Positions 1-8,670 are shown, counted from the stretch's first letter. The stretch: 64,000 nt of DNA from Rubrobacter marinus (GCF_011492965.1 NZ_CP045121.1:3596001-3660000); one strand, 5' to 3'. Made by a program: numbers and translations. Notes: a model not told the origin generated them from the letters alone.

Positions 1-1523
1 ATTCCGATCTCACCTTCTGGGGTGACGCCGCCAACGGCGCCATCGAGATAGAGTGGCACATCGGAGCCACGGGGACCGGCTTCAACCTCGAGCTTCCCGT
101 AGGCGAAGGGGTTGGAGGCCGGGCATTCGCCCGCCGAGAGGCAATTCACGTAGATGATTACCTTAACAGCAAGTACCGACACCCGGACGTACGGGACGAC
201 GTCGACAAGCAAGGCGCCCGAACGGTGCTCTCCGTTCCCCTGAGCGGTCGGGTCCCCGGTTCGGGCGCGGTCCTCTACGGGGCCAGGAGAAGGGTATCGC
301 GTTTTACCGCGGCGCAGCGCGTTTTGCTGCTCCGGCTGGCGCGCAGCGTCGAGCCCTTGATCGGCGAGAGACCGGTGTCCCGGTACTTCTTCCCCTCCGA
401 CGACGCGTACCTCGCCAAGAAGAGGTCCGAGCTGCGCCGCATCCTTACGCGCTCCAGCAAGGTGCAGGACCTCGAATCGTGGGTTGAGAAGTTCGCTAGA
501 GGACCGGCCATCGTCACGAACGCCGAGGGGCGTCCCTACGCGCCGAGCAGAACCGATAGGTTCGAGGAACTCCGATGCTCGCCGGCGAGCATCGGAGTTC
601 CTCGAACCGTCGCGTTGGCACCCCATGGGGAGGTAGAACGCGGTCACCTTCACGTATGGTCCACGGTGTCCCTGCCGCCGGCGGGATGGCCGGATTTTCT
701 CGACGACGTAGCCGCGGCATGCAACGTCGTCCTGGACCGCGCGGAGCAGACGAACGACCGGTTGAGCAGCTTGCGCACCAACTGGCTCGAAGAAGTCATG
801 CGGTCGCCCACTGCGGAGACGTGTCGCGAAGGGCGCCGTCTGGGCTTACCCGTCGACGGCGGCGGAGTGTGGGCGTTGGCCTGGGCCGGCGGAGAAGAAG
901 CGGCCGGAAACGCGAACCGCGCTTGGGCGAAGCTGGTAGCCCAGGAGATCGCCTTGGACAAACTTGGGAGCCCTCTCATCTTAACGAACGGTGCGGTCGG
1001 GGTTTTCCTGCTCGACAAACCCGCGCGCGGCGAACCCTCGGCGGTAAGGGACGCGCTACTGGAGGCGCTCGAGCCCGCCGCCCTCTGGCTGGTGCACGGC
1101 GCCGTCTACGACTCCTTCGAGGGGTTGCAAGGCAGCCTCCTTCAGGCCGTCACGACCGCCAAGGGGCTCCGGCAAGACAACGACGGGCGATACGTCTCGG
1201 ACGTTGGCGGTGTGGGGTTGCGTAGCTTGCTGGCGAAGCCGGAACTCTCCGAACACCTGGAATCGTTCACGGATGGCCTGCTCGCACCGCTCTTGGCGTA
1301 CGACTCGGAGACGGGCTCGCGGCTGACCGAGACCCTGGCCCTGGTGCTTACCGTGGGATCGCACGAGGAGGTAGCCAGGCGCCTCAACGTGCACCCCAAG
1401 ACGATCGGGTACAGGACGCGCCGCGCCGAAGAGATCTTGGAGAAGGATCTGGGCTCGCCGACCGACAAGATTGCCCTCGGCATGGCCGCTTTCGTGTGGG
1501 CCAACAGTCAACGGAGCCGTTAG
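1..1523 (+). CDS. GAF/PucR-type helix-turn-helix transcriptional regulator, 5' partial
   Basis: The frame is open from base 3, so the gene enters from the left edge; about 506 residues are visible. The first ~95 visible residues look like the end of a GAF sensor domain (GFNLELPVGEGVGGRAF, then conserved PLSG). The C-terminal ~60 residues have the PucR pattern: TLALVLTVGSHEEVARRL, then NVHPKTIGYRTRRAEEIL, a DNA-reading helix. In this family GAF-PucR proteins activate catabolic genes in response to a small ligand; no target or ligand can be read here. A perfect 50-bp palindrome lies inside the coding frame at 559-608. The family is fairly sure, the specificity unknown. Confidence 0.8.
   Translation, partial: SDLTFWGDAANGAIEIEWHIGATGTGFNLELPVGEGVGGRAFARREAIHVDDYLNSKYRHPDVRDDVDKQGARTVLSVPLSGRVPGSGAVLYGARRRVSRFTAAQRVLLLRLARSVEPLIGERPVSRYFFPSDDAYLAKKRSELRRILTRSSKVQDLESWVEKFARGPAIVTNAEGRPYAPSRTDRFEELRCSPASIGVPRTVALAPHGEVERGHLHVWSTVSLPPAGWPDFLDDVAAACNVVLDRAEQTNDRLSSLRTNWLEEVMRSPTAETCREGRRLGLPVDGGGVWALAWAGGEEAAGNANRAWAKLVAQEIALDKLGSPLILTNGAVGVFLLDKPARGEPSAVRDALLEALEPAALWLVHGAVYDSFEGLQGSLLQAVTTAKGLRQDNDGRYVSDVGGVGLRSLLAKPELSEHLESFTDGLLAPLLAYDSETGSRLTETLALVLTVGSHEEVARRLNVHPKTIGYRTRRAEEILEKDLGSPTDKIALGMAAFVWANSQRSR
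559..608. repeat. 50-bp perfect palindrome inside the PucR gene
   Basis: Bases 559-583 are the exact reverse complement of 584-608, with no loop; the centre is GCC|GGC. The surrounding frame stays open through it (DRFEELRCSPASIGVPRT). It could extrude as a cruciform, be a former insertion, or be an assembly fold-back. Confidence 0.9.
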
Positions 1524-1833
1524 AGAGGTCGGTTTGTCGCCGGTTCGCGAAGGTCGGGAGGGAGCGTGCTCGGTCACTTATGCTTCTCCTCTCGACACAG
1601 TGTCCCGAATTTACGCCTACCGCGCTCGCGTTCTTGCCCACCAAGCCCAACGCATCCCGACGCTTTTCCGAGCCGCGACAGGAGAGGACCTTGCTGGTCC
1701 CTCGGCAATTGGGGCAGGGGGCGGTCCTCACCTCCATCGGTCCGCCGCTACGGACGACGCCGTCGAAGCAGCGTCCGCACTCCCTCTCCACCAACCTGGT
1801 CGAGCCGTGGTGGAAGACCCCCACTCGTTGGCC

Positions 1834-2006
1834 CTCGCTGGCCGCTTCTTCAAGACTTGGCGGCAGATCGAGAGGCAATCTCGCGCGCCGTCGAGTACTG
1901 GAACGCCCACCGTCACCCGTACGTCTGGGGACGGCGCAGGCGGCATCGGGCGGCTCGACGATTCGAAGTCACGGCCATGCCGACCGTACCGGCGGTGGGT
2001 GGATGA
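1834..2006 (+). pseudogene. transposase C-terminal remnant (IS630-like)
   Basis: One frame reads AISRAVEYWNAHRHPYVWG followed by RRRRHR, which resembles the tail of IS630-type transposases (YWN...HPFVWGRRRRHR). Nothing upstream in this frame resembles the catalytic DDE core, so only the tail survives. The rest of 1524-2051 holds no gene I can support. Family assignment is from memory of the tail motif. Confidence 0.45.
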
Positions 2007-2051
2007 ACGCGTACCGAACTTAGCGTATGCGCCAGATGCTATCGCTACCCC

Positions 2052-2079
2052 TTGACAGCCTTAACTAACTTAGTTAACA
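2052..2079 (+). promoter_or_regulatory. tetR promoter with overlapping operator
   Basis: TTGACA at 2052-2057 and TTAACA at 2074-2079 are 16 bases apart. Between and over them lies the perfect inverted repeat TTAACTAACTTAGTTAA at 2061-2077. An operator between -35 and -10 fits autorepression by the TetR protein encoded from 2110. Confidence 0.6.
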
Positions 2080-2109
2080 CAGTGAGCATAGGTCGAAGAA
2101 AGAAGGATC

Positions 2110-2715
2110 ATGGGCATCAAGGAGCGCGGGCAGAGGCAGAGGCAGACGCTGAGGAGCGGCATTCTGGCCGCGGCGCGCGAGATTGCCTCGACGGAGGGTT
2201 GGCGGGCGGTGACGATCCGCAAGATCGCCGCGTACGTCGAGTACAGCCCGCCCGTGATCTACGAGTACTTCGACTCCAAGGAGGACCTGCTCCTCGAGCT
2301 CGTGCGGGAGGGCTACGCCGGCCAACTCGAAGCCATCGAGAAGGCCCGGAATTCCTCGAACGACCCGGAAGAGGCCCTGCTGGCCATGGCCCGCACCTGG
2401 TGCCGCTTCGCTTTCGAATCCCCCGACCTCTACCAGGTCATGTACGGCCTCGGGGGGGTCTCGTTCCCCGTGATGGAGTTGCAGAAGGAAGGAGAGAAGA
2501 TAGCCGGAACCATGGCCGAAGTGCTGGAGGAGATACTCGTCGAGAACGGAAAGGAAACAAAAGACGTCTGGACCAAAGTGACGCTGGCGTGGGGCGCTTT
2601 CCACGGCCTCGTGGCCCTCGCCATGGCCGGCCGCCTCCAGGGCGGCAACGAAGAGGCCGAGAAGCTGACGGATCAGGCCGCCCGCGACCTCGTGAACGCG
2701 TGGCTCGCCGCATAG
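2110..2715 (+). CDS. TetR/AcrR family transcriptional regulator
   Basis: A 201-residue one-domain repressor of usual TetR length. The N-terminal helix-turn-helix is clear: LRSGILAAAREIASTEGW, then VTIRKIAAYVEYSPPVIYEY with FDSKEDLL (residues ~15-60). The C-terminal half is helical and would bind an unknown effector. The ATG follows AAAGAAGGATC. A perfect 17-bp palindrome overlaps its promoter, and related half-sites precede the next genes, so this protein probably represses itself and the membrane/oxidoreductase set to 5580. Confidence 0.85.
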   Translation: MGIKERGQRQRQTLRSGILAAAREIASTEGWRAVTIRKIAAYVEYSPPVIYEYFDSKEDLLLELVREGYAGQLEAIEKARNSSNDPEEALLAMARTWCRFAFESPDLYQVMYGLGGVSFPVMELQKEGEKIAGTMAEVLEEILVENGKETKDVWTKVTLAWGAFHGLVALAMAGRLQGGNEEAEKLTDQAARDLVNAWLAA

Positions 2716-2717
2716 AG

Positions 2718-2737
2718 GGAGGAGCCCCCCTTTTTTT
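2718..2737 (+). terminator. possible weak terminator after tetR
   Basis: A short GGG...CCC stem just past the tetR stop is followed by seven T residues (2731-2737). The stem is short, so termination may be partial. Confidence 0.35.
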
Positions 2738-2746
2738 AGCCACTAC

Positions 2747-2759
2747 TTAACTAAGTCAA
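2747..2759. promoter_or_regulatory. TetR operator-like site before the 2804 gene
   Basis: TTAACTAAGTCAA is a 13-bp near-palindrome with one mismatched pair. It shares TTAACTAA with the palindrome in the tetR promoter, and TATAAA follows at 2761-2766 as a possible -10. Confidence 0.45.
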
Positions 2760-2803
2760 ATATAAAGACGATGTTAGAAACTGATCGATAAGAGGAGACA
2801 AAG

Positions 2804-3289
2804 ATGAACCGCATTATGTTTAGTCGGGGGGGCGAGATCCGGCCGGCCGCCGTGGTCGTGGTGGGCCTGCTCCTGTCGGCGATAGCCTTCGCCGTGAACA
2901 CCTTGATCGCAGGCGCGGCCCCGCCGGCTTTGGGGGCGCCGGGCGAGGTTGCCCAGTTCGGCATCGTGAAGGTGCTGCTGGCGAGCGTCCCGGCCGTCTT
3001 GGGCAACACCTTGGGCTTCTACATGTCCTACCGCCGCTACGACCCGCGGGCGCTCGTGAAGTTCCTCGCGCCGGCCGCGGGGTTCTACGCAGCGTTCATG
3101 TCCATACCCGTCTGGGGTTTGATCTCCGGCGGAACCTTCACCACTTTCGTCGTCGGCGCCATCATCAACGCCGTCGCCGTCGCCGTCGCGGTGCCAGCGC
3201 TGCTCGCCCTGCGGCCGACGCCGGAGATCGTCCCGGAACCCGTCACTTATGGCGCTGGCGAGGCCCTGGCCCAGACGGCGATCAAGTAA
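2804..3289 (+). CDS. small integral membrane protein (DUF6069-like)
   Basis: 161 residues with about four hydrophobic segments (residues ~15-37, 58-80, 88-108, 112-135) and a polar C-tail, so an inner-membrane protein. The layout and the segment VKVLLASVPAVLGNTLGFY resemble uncharacterised actinobacterial membrane proteins of the DUF6069 type; that label is tentative. AGAGGAGA precedes the ATG. It follows tetR behind an operator-like site and precedes a quinone oxidoreductase, a common arrangement for TetR-controlled stress or detoxification sets. No catalytic motif is visible. Confidence 0.7.
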   Translation: MNRIMFSRGGEIRPAAVVVVGLLLSAIAFAVNTLIAGAAPPALGAPGEVAQFGIVKVLLASVPAVLGNTLGFYMSYRRYDPRALVKFLAPAAGFYAAFMSIPVWGLISGGTFTTFVVGAIINAVAVAVAVPALLALRPTPEIVPEPVTYGAGEALAQTAIK

Positions 3290-3326
3290 GTACCCAGGTA
3301 ACGCAACCCCGAAAGGAGCACCAACA

Positions 3327-4373
3327 ATGCTGAAGACCACAGAGACCAAAACGACCACGAGGACCGAGATAGTGATGCCGCGCGAGGGCGGGCCGGGGGT
3401 GCTCGAGGCGCACCGGCGGGACCTGCCCTCCCCCGAACCCGGGCAGGTCACCGTCCGGGTCGAGGCCGCGGGGGTCGCCTTCTCCGAGGTGCAGATGCTC
3501 AAGGGCCGCTACTTCGGCCAGCCCAAGTTCCCCTTCGTGCCTGGCTACGACCTGGTGAGCGAGGTGGAAGAGGTCGGGGAGGGCGTCGACGACGGACTGC
3601 TCGGCGCCCGGGTCGCCGCGCTGACGGAGACCGGCTCCTGGGCCGACCGCGTCGTGCTCGACGCGAAGGACGTGACGCCGGTGCCCGCGGGCCTCGACCC
3701 CGCCGACGCGGTCTCGGCCGTCACCAACGGGGTCACCGCCTGGCAGATGATCCACCGGGCGGCGCGGGTCCGCCCCGGGCAGACCGTGCTCGTGCACGGC
3801 GCTTCGGGCGGGGTAGGGACCCTGCTCGTGCAGCTCGCGCGCCTCGCGGGTGCCGAGGTGATAGGGACCGCATCGGCCAGAAAGCACGAGTACGTGCGCG
3901 CCCTGGGAGCCACGCCGGTCGACTACAGGGACGACGTGCCCGCCCGGGTGCGCGAGGTCTCGCCCGAAGGCGTGGACGCCGTCTTCGACCACGTCGGCGG
4001 GCCCGGGCTCGTGGACTCCTACCGGATGCTCCGCCGGGGCGGGACGCTCGTCACCTACGGCTCCGCCTCCACGCTCTCCGGCACCGGGCACTGGATCAAG
4101 CCGTACCTGCCGATCTTCGCCCGCGTCCTCCGCTGGAACGCCACGCCCGACGGCAGGCGTGCGACGTTCTACTACGTGAGGCGCTGGCCGAAGCTCTTCC
4201 GGGAGGACCTCGCGACGGTCCTCTCGCTGCTCGCAGGCAGGAAGATAGAGGCGCACGCGAGCACCCGGATGCCGCTCGGCAAGGCGGCCGAAGCCCTCGA
4301 GTTCCTGGCCTCCGGCCGGGCGAGCGGCAAGGTGGTGCTCGTGCCGGAATCGGACGCCCGGCAGAGCTCCTAG
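3327..4373 (+). CDS. NADPH:quinone oxidoreductase-like, zinc-independent medium-chain dehydrogenase
   Basis: 348 residues from the ATG after AAAGGAG; an earlier in-frame codon at 3249 overlaps the previous gene and lacks a ribosome site. The N-terminal GroES-like fold has VRVEAAGVAFSEVQMLKGRY, where quinone reductases lack the zinc cysteine. The Rossmann part carries VLVHGASGGVGTLLVQLA and then GADAVFDHVGG-like sequence. Members transfer hydride from NAD(P)H to quinones or enones. The gene sits in the putative TetR regulon between two small membrane-protein genes, consistent with handling of a reactive carbonyl or quinone. Confidence 0.85.
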   Translation: MLKTTETKTTTRTEIVMPREGGPGVLEAHRRDLPSPEPGQVTVRVEAAGVAFSEVQMLKGRYFGQPKFPFVPGYDLVSEVEEVGEGVDDGLLGARVAALTETGSWADRVVLDAKDVTPVPAGLDPADAVSAVTNGVTAWQMIHRAARVRPGQTVLVHGASGGVGTLLVQLARLAGAEVIGTASARKHEYVRALGATPVDYRDDVPARVREVSPEGVDAVFDHVGGPGLVDSYRMLRRGGTLVTYGSASTLSGTGHWIKPYLPIFARVLRWNATPDGRRATFYYVRRWPKLFREDLATVLSLLAGRKIEAHASTRMPLGKAAEALEFLASGRASGKVVLVPESDARQSS

Positions 4374-4404
4374 CCACCAGTACCAGGATCGGGAGGTCAA
4401 AGCG

Positions 4405-4689
4405 ATGGGCAACCCGAACAAGACGACGCGGACCATCCTCAGGTGGACGCATGTTCTGGTCGGCTTCCTGATCGGGGTCTTCGTCTACACCTCGGCGCGC
4501 GACAGCGAGACGTTCGTGTTGCTCATGCAGGCCGCCGTCCTCCCCGCCGTAATCCTCACCGGGGCCTGGATGTGGCAACAGGCCCGCATCCGGCGCCTTC
4601 TCCGTCGCCTCCGCAGCAACCTCCGACGGACGGGAACGAACGGGCTGAAGCCGCCGGAGGGGACGCACGAGGGCACGACCGTCCTTTAA
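4405..4689 (+). CDS. small two-helix membrane protein, unknown function
   Basis: 94 residues with hydrophobic segments at about 16-30 (HVLVGFLIGVFVYTSA) and 38-56 (VLLMQAAVLPAVILTGAWMW), then a basic tail with two RRLLRRLR-like stretches. GGGAGG precedes the ATG. I do not recognise a family. It is 31 bases downstream of the oxidoreductase gene and probably co-transcribed with it. The stop overlaps an inverted repeat of the local TetR operator type. Confidence 0.65.
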   Translation: MGNPNKTTRTILRWTHVLVGFLIGVFVYTSARDSETFVLLMQAAVLPAVILTGAWMWQQARIRRLLRRLRSNLRRTGTNGLKPPEGTHEGTTVL

Positions 4690-4709
4690 CTACAATTCAC
4701 CATAGTTAA
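4686..4709. promoter_or_regulatory. TetR operator-like inverted repeat before the VTT-protein gene
   Basis: TTAACTA at 4686-4692 and its exact inverse TAGTTAA at 4703-4709 are separated by 10 bases. The half-sites equal those of the tetR promoter palindrome, but the spacing is wider. Confidence 0.45.
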
Positions 4710-4749
4710 AAAACGACCTCGGTCGCGAACGGTAGAAGGGAGTAGGGAG

Positions 4750-5580
4750 ATGGCGAAGACGATGGTTGGTAGAGGCGGACCCGCGTTCGGGGCGTCCGCG
4801 GGGAGGTGGCTCGTGGGGGTCCTCGCCGTCGCCGGGACGTTGCTCCTGGCCTACGTGCTCTCCCCCGGGTTGCGCGCGGACTTCGGCGGTCTCGTCGCTC
4901 CTTTGGGCGGGCTCGCGGCCTCCCTGGGCGGGATGGCGACCCTCCTGGCCGGTACGTACGCGACGATCATCGAGGACGTGATCCTCTCGTTCGGGGCCTC
5001 CGCGCCGATCGTCTTCTTTTCGGTGATGGTCGCCCAGGTCTTCGTCGCGCCGATCCCCTCGGCGCCCGTCACCCTGACGGGGGCGATCGCCTTCGGCGTC
5101 TGGGAGGGCTTCGCGCTGAGCCTGGCGGGTTCGGTCGTCGGCTCGGTCCTGGCGTTCTTAGCGGTGCGAAGGTGGGGCGAGCCGTTGGTCGCGAGGCTCG
5201 TGGGCCGGGAGGTCCACGACAGGTACGCCGCGAGGCTGGACGTCAAGGGCTGGTGGCTCTTCGCGGTCCTGCTCGTCCCCTTCACGCCGGACGACGCCGC
5301 GGTCGCCCTGGCGGGGATCTCCAAGCTCGCCTTCCGGCGCTTCCTCGTGGCGATGGTCTTGGGCAGGATACCGGCCGCGCTGATGACGGTGCTCTTGGCC
5401 TCCGGCGCGGTGGCGGGCTCGACGACCGCGATCGTCACGGCGGGCCTCGGCGTCGTCGCGCTGCTCTCGCTGGGGTTCGTCTACCGGGGCCGGCTCGAGG
5501 GCTGGGCGACCCACAGCGTCGGAGACGGGCAGGCTCTCGTAGATCCCGTCGAGGCATCGCGGGCGGGAGACGCGCGATGA
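4750..5580 (+). CDS. VTT/SNARE-associated (TVP38/DedA-like) membrane protein
   Basis: 276 residues with a long first membrane helix (residues ~18-38), then a VTT-type core: a hydrophobic stretch with APIPSAPVTLTGAIAFGVWEG, a glycine-rich GSVVGSVLAFLAVRRWG, and LLVPFTPDDAAVALAGISKL followed by FLVAMVLGRIPAALMT. This ordering is typical of TVP38/TMEM64 and DedA relatives, some of which move lipids across membranes. GAAGGGAG precedes the ATG. It is the last gene of the apparent TetR-controlled set. The substrate cannot be inferred. Confidence 0.8.
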   Translation: MAKTMVGRGGPAFGASAGRWLVGVLAVAGTLLLAYVLSPGLRADFGGLVAPLGGLAASLGGMATLLAGTYATIIEDVILSFGASAPIVFFSVMVAQVFVAPIPSAPVTLTGAIAFGVWEGFALSLAGSVVGSVLAFLAVRRWGEPLVARLVGREVHDRYAARLDVKGWWLFAVLLVPFTPDDAAVALAGISKLAFRRFLVAMVLGRIPAALMTVLLASGAVAGSTTAIVTAGLGVVALLSLGFVYRGRLEGWATHSVGDGQALVDPVEASRAGDAR

Positions 5581-5777
5581 GCCTCCCCGTAGGAAACCTC
5601 GCCGCGGTGCCCGGGACGCGTAGCGGGACCCAGGCTGGCCGCGGAGACCGGTCTGTGTCATGCTTCTCAACCCGCGCATCTCTTCGCCACGGGAAGGGCT
5701 CGCATCTGCTCGCCACGTCCACGGTGCCCTGATCCGTAGCGTCGGCCAAGCACCCGCAACAGGAGGAGGTAAACGGT

Positions 5778-6530
5778 ATGGATGAAGGCGCATCCGTGGT
5801 CCTGGTGCACGGCAACCCGGAGACCGAGGCGGTATGGGACCCGTTGCTGACCGAACTGGGCCGCGATGACGTCGTACGCCTCTCACCGCCGGGCTTCGGA
5901 GCCCCGATCCAGCCCGGCTTCGGCGCCACGGTTACCGAGTATCGCGACTGGCTGATCGGTGAGTTGGAGGCCTTCGATAGACCCGTCGACCTGGTCGGCC
6001 ACGACTGGGGCGGCGGGCACGTCGTTAACGTGGCGATGGCCCGCCCGGACCTGCTTCGCAGCTGGGCGTCCGACACGGTGGGCCTGTTCGATCCCGGCTA
6101 CGTCTGGCACGACCTCGCCCGAACGTGGCAGACCCCGGGCGAAGGCGAAGAGTCGGTCGCCCGGCTGCTGGGGGGCACCGCGGAGCAGCGCGCCGAGCGC
6201 ATGGCCGGGCGCGGCATGGATCGGCGGGTGGCCGAACCGCTGGCCGCCGGACAGAACGAGGAGATGGGCCGCGCCATCCTGGCGCTGTACCGCTCGGCCG
6301 CGCAGCCGGTGATGGCCGAGCTGGGCAGAAACCTCGAAGCCGCCGCCGAGCGACCCGGCCTGAGCATCCTGGCCACCGGGACGAGCTTTTGGGCTCCGAA
6401 GAGATCCGCCGCCGCGCCGCCGAGAGGGCGGGGCCCGCACCGAGGTGCTGGAGGGGTTGGGCCATTGGTGGATGGTGCAAGACCCGGCGAAGGGGCGGCC
6501 GCGCTACACGCCTTCTGGTCCTTGCTTTAA
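5778..6530 (+). CDS. alpha/beta hydrolase (epoxide hydrolase/dehalogenase type), frameshifted near 3' end
   Basis: The ATG follows AGGAGG. Hallmarks are HGNP at residues ~9-12 (oxyanion hole) and GHDWGG at ~73-78, where the nucleophile is Asp, as in epoxide hydrolases and haloalkane dehalogenases. The annotated frame loses homology after ILATG (near 6379). A neighbouring frame then reads DELLGSEEIRRRAAERA, and another reads EVLEGLGHWWMVQDPAKG, with the expected catalytic His; the original frame returns for AALHAFWSLL. Reading all frames restores a normal C-terminus, so compensating indels (error or decay) displace the His. Confidence 0.75.
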   Translation: MDEGASVVLVHGNPETEAVWDPLLTELGRDDVVRLSPPGFGAPIQPGFGATVTEYRDWLIGELEAFDRPVDLVGHDWGGGHVVNVAMARPDLLRSWASDTVGLFDPGYVWHDLARTWQTPGEGEESVARLLGGTAEQRAERMAGRGMDRRVAEPLAAGQNEEMGRAILALYRSAAQPVMAELGRNLEAAAERPGLSILATGTSFWAPKRSAAAPPRGRGPHRGAGGVGPLVDGARPGEGAAALHAFWSLL

Positions 6531-6740
6531 GTCTTCTCGTCGGCGCCGGGGTTGATCGGGCGCGACGGGGAGGTCGAAGACGCCGCCTCGCTGACGCGCG
6601 TCCTCTCCGTCAACGAGCGCGAGAGGGAAGAGATGGGCCGGGAGAGCCCGAGGATCACCGCCCGCCACGACGCGGGGGAGACCCTCGACGCCTTCGGGGA
6701 TCTCTACGGCAGACCTCGCCATCTATTGCCCGGCGTATGC

Positions 6741-7019
6741 GAGCCGTCAAGCCGGCCGAAAAGAGGGACGCCGGGCTTCGAAAAACCCAAGGGGCTGGCC
6801 AAGTAGAAGTGGGAAGTGCCCTTCCGGGCCGAGAGGCGACACCGGTTCCGGAGCGCCGACGTCCGTCATCTCGACGTCTTGGACGAGAGCCTCGTCGGCT
6901 CCAAGGCCTACGCGATCACCATCTTGGAAGACTATTCCAGGTTCGTCAGGCAGAGCGCGCGGCCGCGGCGGGAGCCTAGGTCCAGCGCGATCGAGACGGT
7001 CGGGACGACGGCGGGCTAA
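6741..7019 (+). pseudogene. integrase-core transposase remnant
   Basis: One frame reads FEKPKGLAK, a TAG stop at 6804-6806, then KWEVPFRAERRHRFRSADVR and AYAITILEDYSRFV. This matches the start of an rve-type transposase core (first catalytic Asp in ADVR-L-D, then the DYSR motif). The rest of the catalytic core is absent and the sequence becomes arbitrary after ~6950. The stretch 6531-6740 holds no other recognisable gene. It is a decayed IS481-like fragment lacking visible ends. Confidence 0.6.
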
Positions 7020-7084
7020 ACGCCCGCGAAGGCGGCGGACGACCGTGCAGACGCAGGAGAGGACGTGGATCGGAGGGCCGCGTC

Positions 7085-7930
7085 TCAGCGGAATGCGTCG
7101 GCGTGGCGCTCGCACCAGTCGCGGAAGGTCCGCGGCGCGACGCCGGTGAGGTTCTCGACGTCGTCGGCGATCACGCCGGCCCGGCCCGCGCGGAACAGCT
7201 CGTTGAGGTTCTGCATGGCTTCGGCAGCCTGGACGGGGGTGCCGTCCTTGATGCTGTCCTGCGCGAGCTGCTCGGGCGTGACGTCGACGAAGTCGATGGA
7301 GCGTTCGAGGACATCGGAGAGGATCCCGACCTGCTCGCGGGAGGTGAGCGCCTCCGGCCCGTTGAGGATGTAGCCGTCGCCGACGTGGCCATCCTCGGTG
7401 AGCACGAGCGCGGCGACGCGCGCGACGTCGTCGGGATCGACAACGGGCACGCGACCCGGGTCGGTCGCATCGACGACGCGGTTGTGCTCGCGGACCCCCT
7501 CGGCCCACCGCAGCGCGTTCGACGAGAGGCCGCTAGGTCGCAGGTAGGTGACGTCGAGTCCCGACTCGACGAGCAGGTCCTCGCGAGCGGCGAGCGTCGC
7601 GCCGATGATGGGCAGGGGCCTGAGGCGGGCGCCGATCGAAGAGAGCAGCACGATCCGGTTCACCCCAGTGGAGTGCGCCGCGTCGATCATGATCTGCGTC
7701 TGGCTCGTGCCCTCGCCGGCGTGGAGAAGGAACACGCCGCCGACGCCGTCGAGCGCCGCGGCGACGCTGCCTGCGTCGTCGAGATCCCCGACGGCGATAT
7801 CGATGCCATCGGGGAGGAGTTCTGCGCGAGACGCGCTACGGACGAGGGCGCGGACGTCGTGGCCTTCCGCGTGCAGCTGCTCGACGACGCTGCGGCCGAT
7901 GTTGCCGGTTGCTCCGGTGATGAGGTACAT
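7085..7930 (-). CDS. NAD(P)-binding NmrA-like atypical short-chain oxidoreductase
   Basis: 281 residues starting MYLITGATGNIGRSVVEQL, a Rossmann dinucleotide motif at residues 5-12. IVLLSSIGAR and LDVTYLRPSGLSSNALRWAE follow, as in NmrA/HSCARG and azoreductase-like proteins; the classical YxxxK pair is absent. Members reduce quinones or azo compounds or act as redox sensors. AAAGGA precedes the ATG. It is the third gene of a leftward set (aldo/keto reductase, SDR, this gene) facing a TetR gene, which suggests one inducible reductive detoxification unit. Confidence 0.82.
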   Translation of the reverse strand: MYLITGATGNIGRSVVEQLHAEGHDVRALVRSASRAELLPDGIDIAVGDLDDAGSVAAALDGVGGVFLLHAGEGTSQTQIMIDAAHSTGVNRIVLLSSIGARLRPLPIIGATLAAREDLLVESGLDVTYLRPSGLSSNALRWAEGVREHNRVVDATDPGRVPVVDPDDVARVAALVLTEDGHVGDGYILNGPEALTSREQVGILSDVLERSIDFVDVTPEQLAQDSIKDGTPVQAAEAMQNLNELFRAGRAGVIADDVENLTGVAPRTFRDWCERHADAFR

Positions 7931-7956
7931 GGTTGGTCCTTTCGAGATTGGTTGGG

Positions 7957-8670
7957 TTACCAGGGGAGATCGCCGTCGCGGTCGCGAAAGGCTCCGGTCG
8001 GCGTGTCGGGCCCGCCGAGGGCGAAGGCGATGATGGCGTCGGTTCCGTCTTCGAGCGGGTGACCTTGTCCGCCGCTGAGGTCGGTGGCGGTCATGCCGGG
8101 GTCGGCGGCGTTGAGGCGGATACCGGGCAGTAGCTGCGCGTAGCGGGCGGTCAGCATGTTGATCGCGGATTTAGCCGCACTGTAGAGTGGCGTGCCAGCG
8201 CGCGACTCGATCCGGCTTGGGTCGTGGAACAGCGCAAACGAACCCGTTCCGCTGCTCGCGTTGACGATGCGCGGGTCTGAGGCCCGCTCGAGGAGCGGGA
8301 GGAAGGCGTGGATCACCCTGACGTAGCCGACCACGTTGGTCAGCAGCACCCTGGCCGCGTCGTCGCCGTTGTACCGGTGGACGTCGCGCAAGGGTCCGGT
8401 GACGCCGGCGTTGTTGACCAGCACGTCGAGGTGCCCCTCTTCTTGCTCGACGATCTCGGCGGCGTGCCGGACCGAGTCGTCGGACGTTACGTCCAGTTGG
8501 ATGGGGCGCACGCCGACGGTCTCGGCGGCGGCGCGACCACGCTCGATGTCACGGGCGGCCAGGTACACGCGGGGCCCGGCGCCGGTGAGGCGTCGAACCG
8601 TCTCCAGGCCGATGCCTTTGTTGGCCCCGGTGACCAGGCTCACCGGTGCGCTCTCGGGGGTTGTCGTCAT
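7957..8670 (-). CDS. short-chain dehydrogenase/reductase (SDR)
   Basis: 237 residues with all classical SDR marks: cofactor motif TGANKGIG near residues 14-21, NNAG near 86-89, a Ser in ASSGTGSF, and YSAAK as the catalytic Tyr/Lys pair. The sequence resembles carbonyl-reductase-like members that act on small aldehydes and ketones. The stop is 26 bases from the start of the NmrA-like gene, and it lies downstream of the aldo/keto reductase, so the three probably share the promoter in the 9.9 kb divergent region. Confidence 0.88.
   Translation of the reverse strand: MTTTPESAPVSLVTGANKGIGLETVRRLTGAGPRVYLAARDIERGRAAAETVGVRPIQLDVTSDDSVRHAAEIVEQEEGHLDVLVNNAGVTGPLRDVHRYNGDDAARVLLTNVVGYVRVIHAFLPLLERASDPRIVNASSGTGSFALFHDPSRIESRAGTPLYSAAKSAINMLTARYAQLLPGIRLNAADPGMTATDLSGGQGHPLEDGTDAIIAFALGGPDTPTGAFRDRDGDLPW

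Noticed and set aside
1384..1878. Minus-strand open frame with a CGRC...CPNC pair resembling a zinc ribbon
   Set aside because: It overlaps the end of the PucR gene, has no ribosome site, and the four Cys lie in a poorly ordered sequence; nothing else supports coding.
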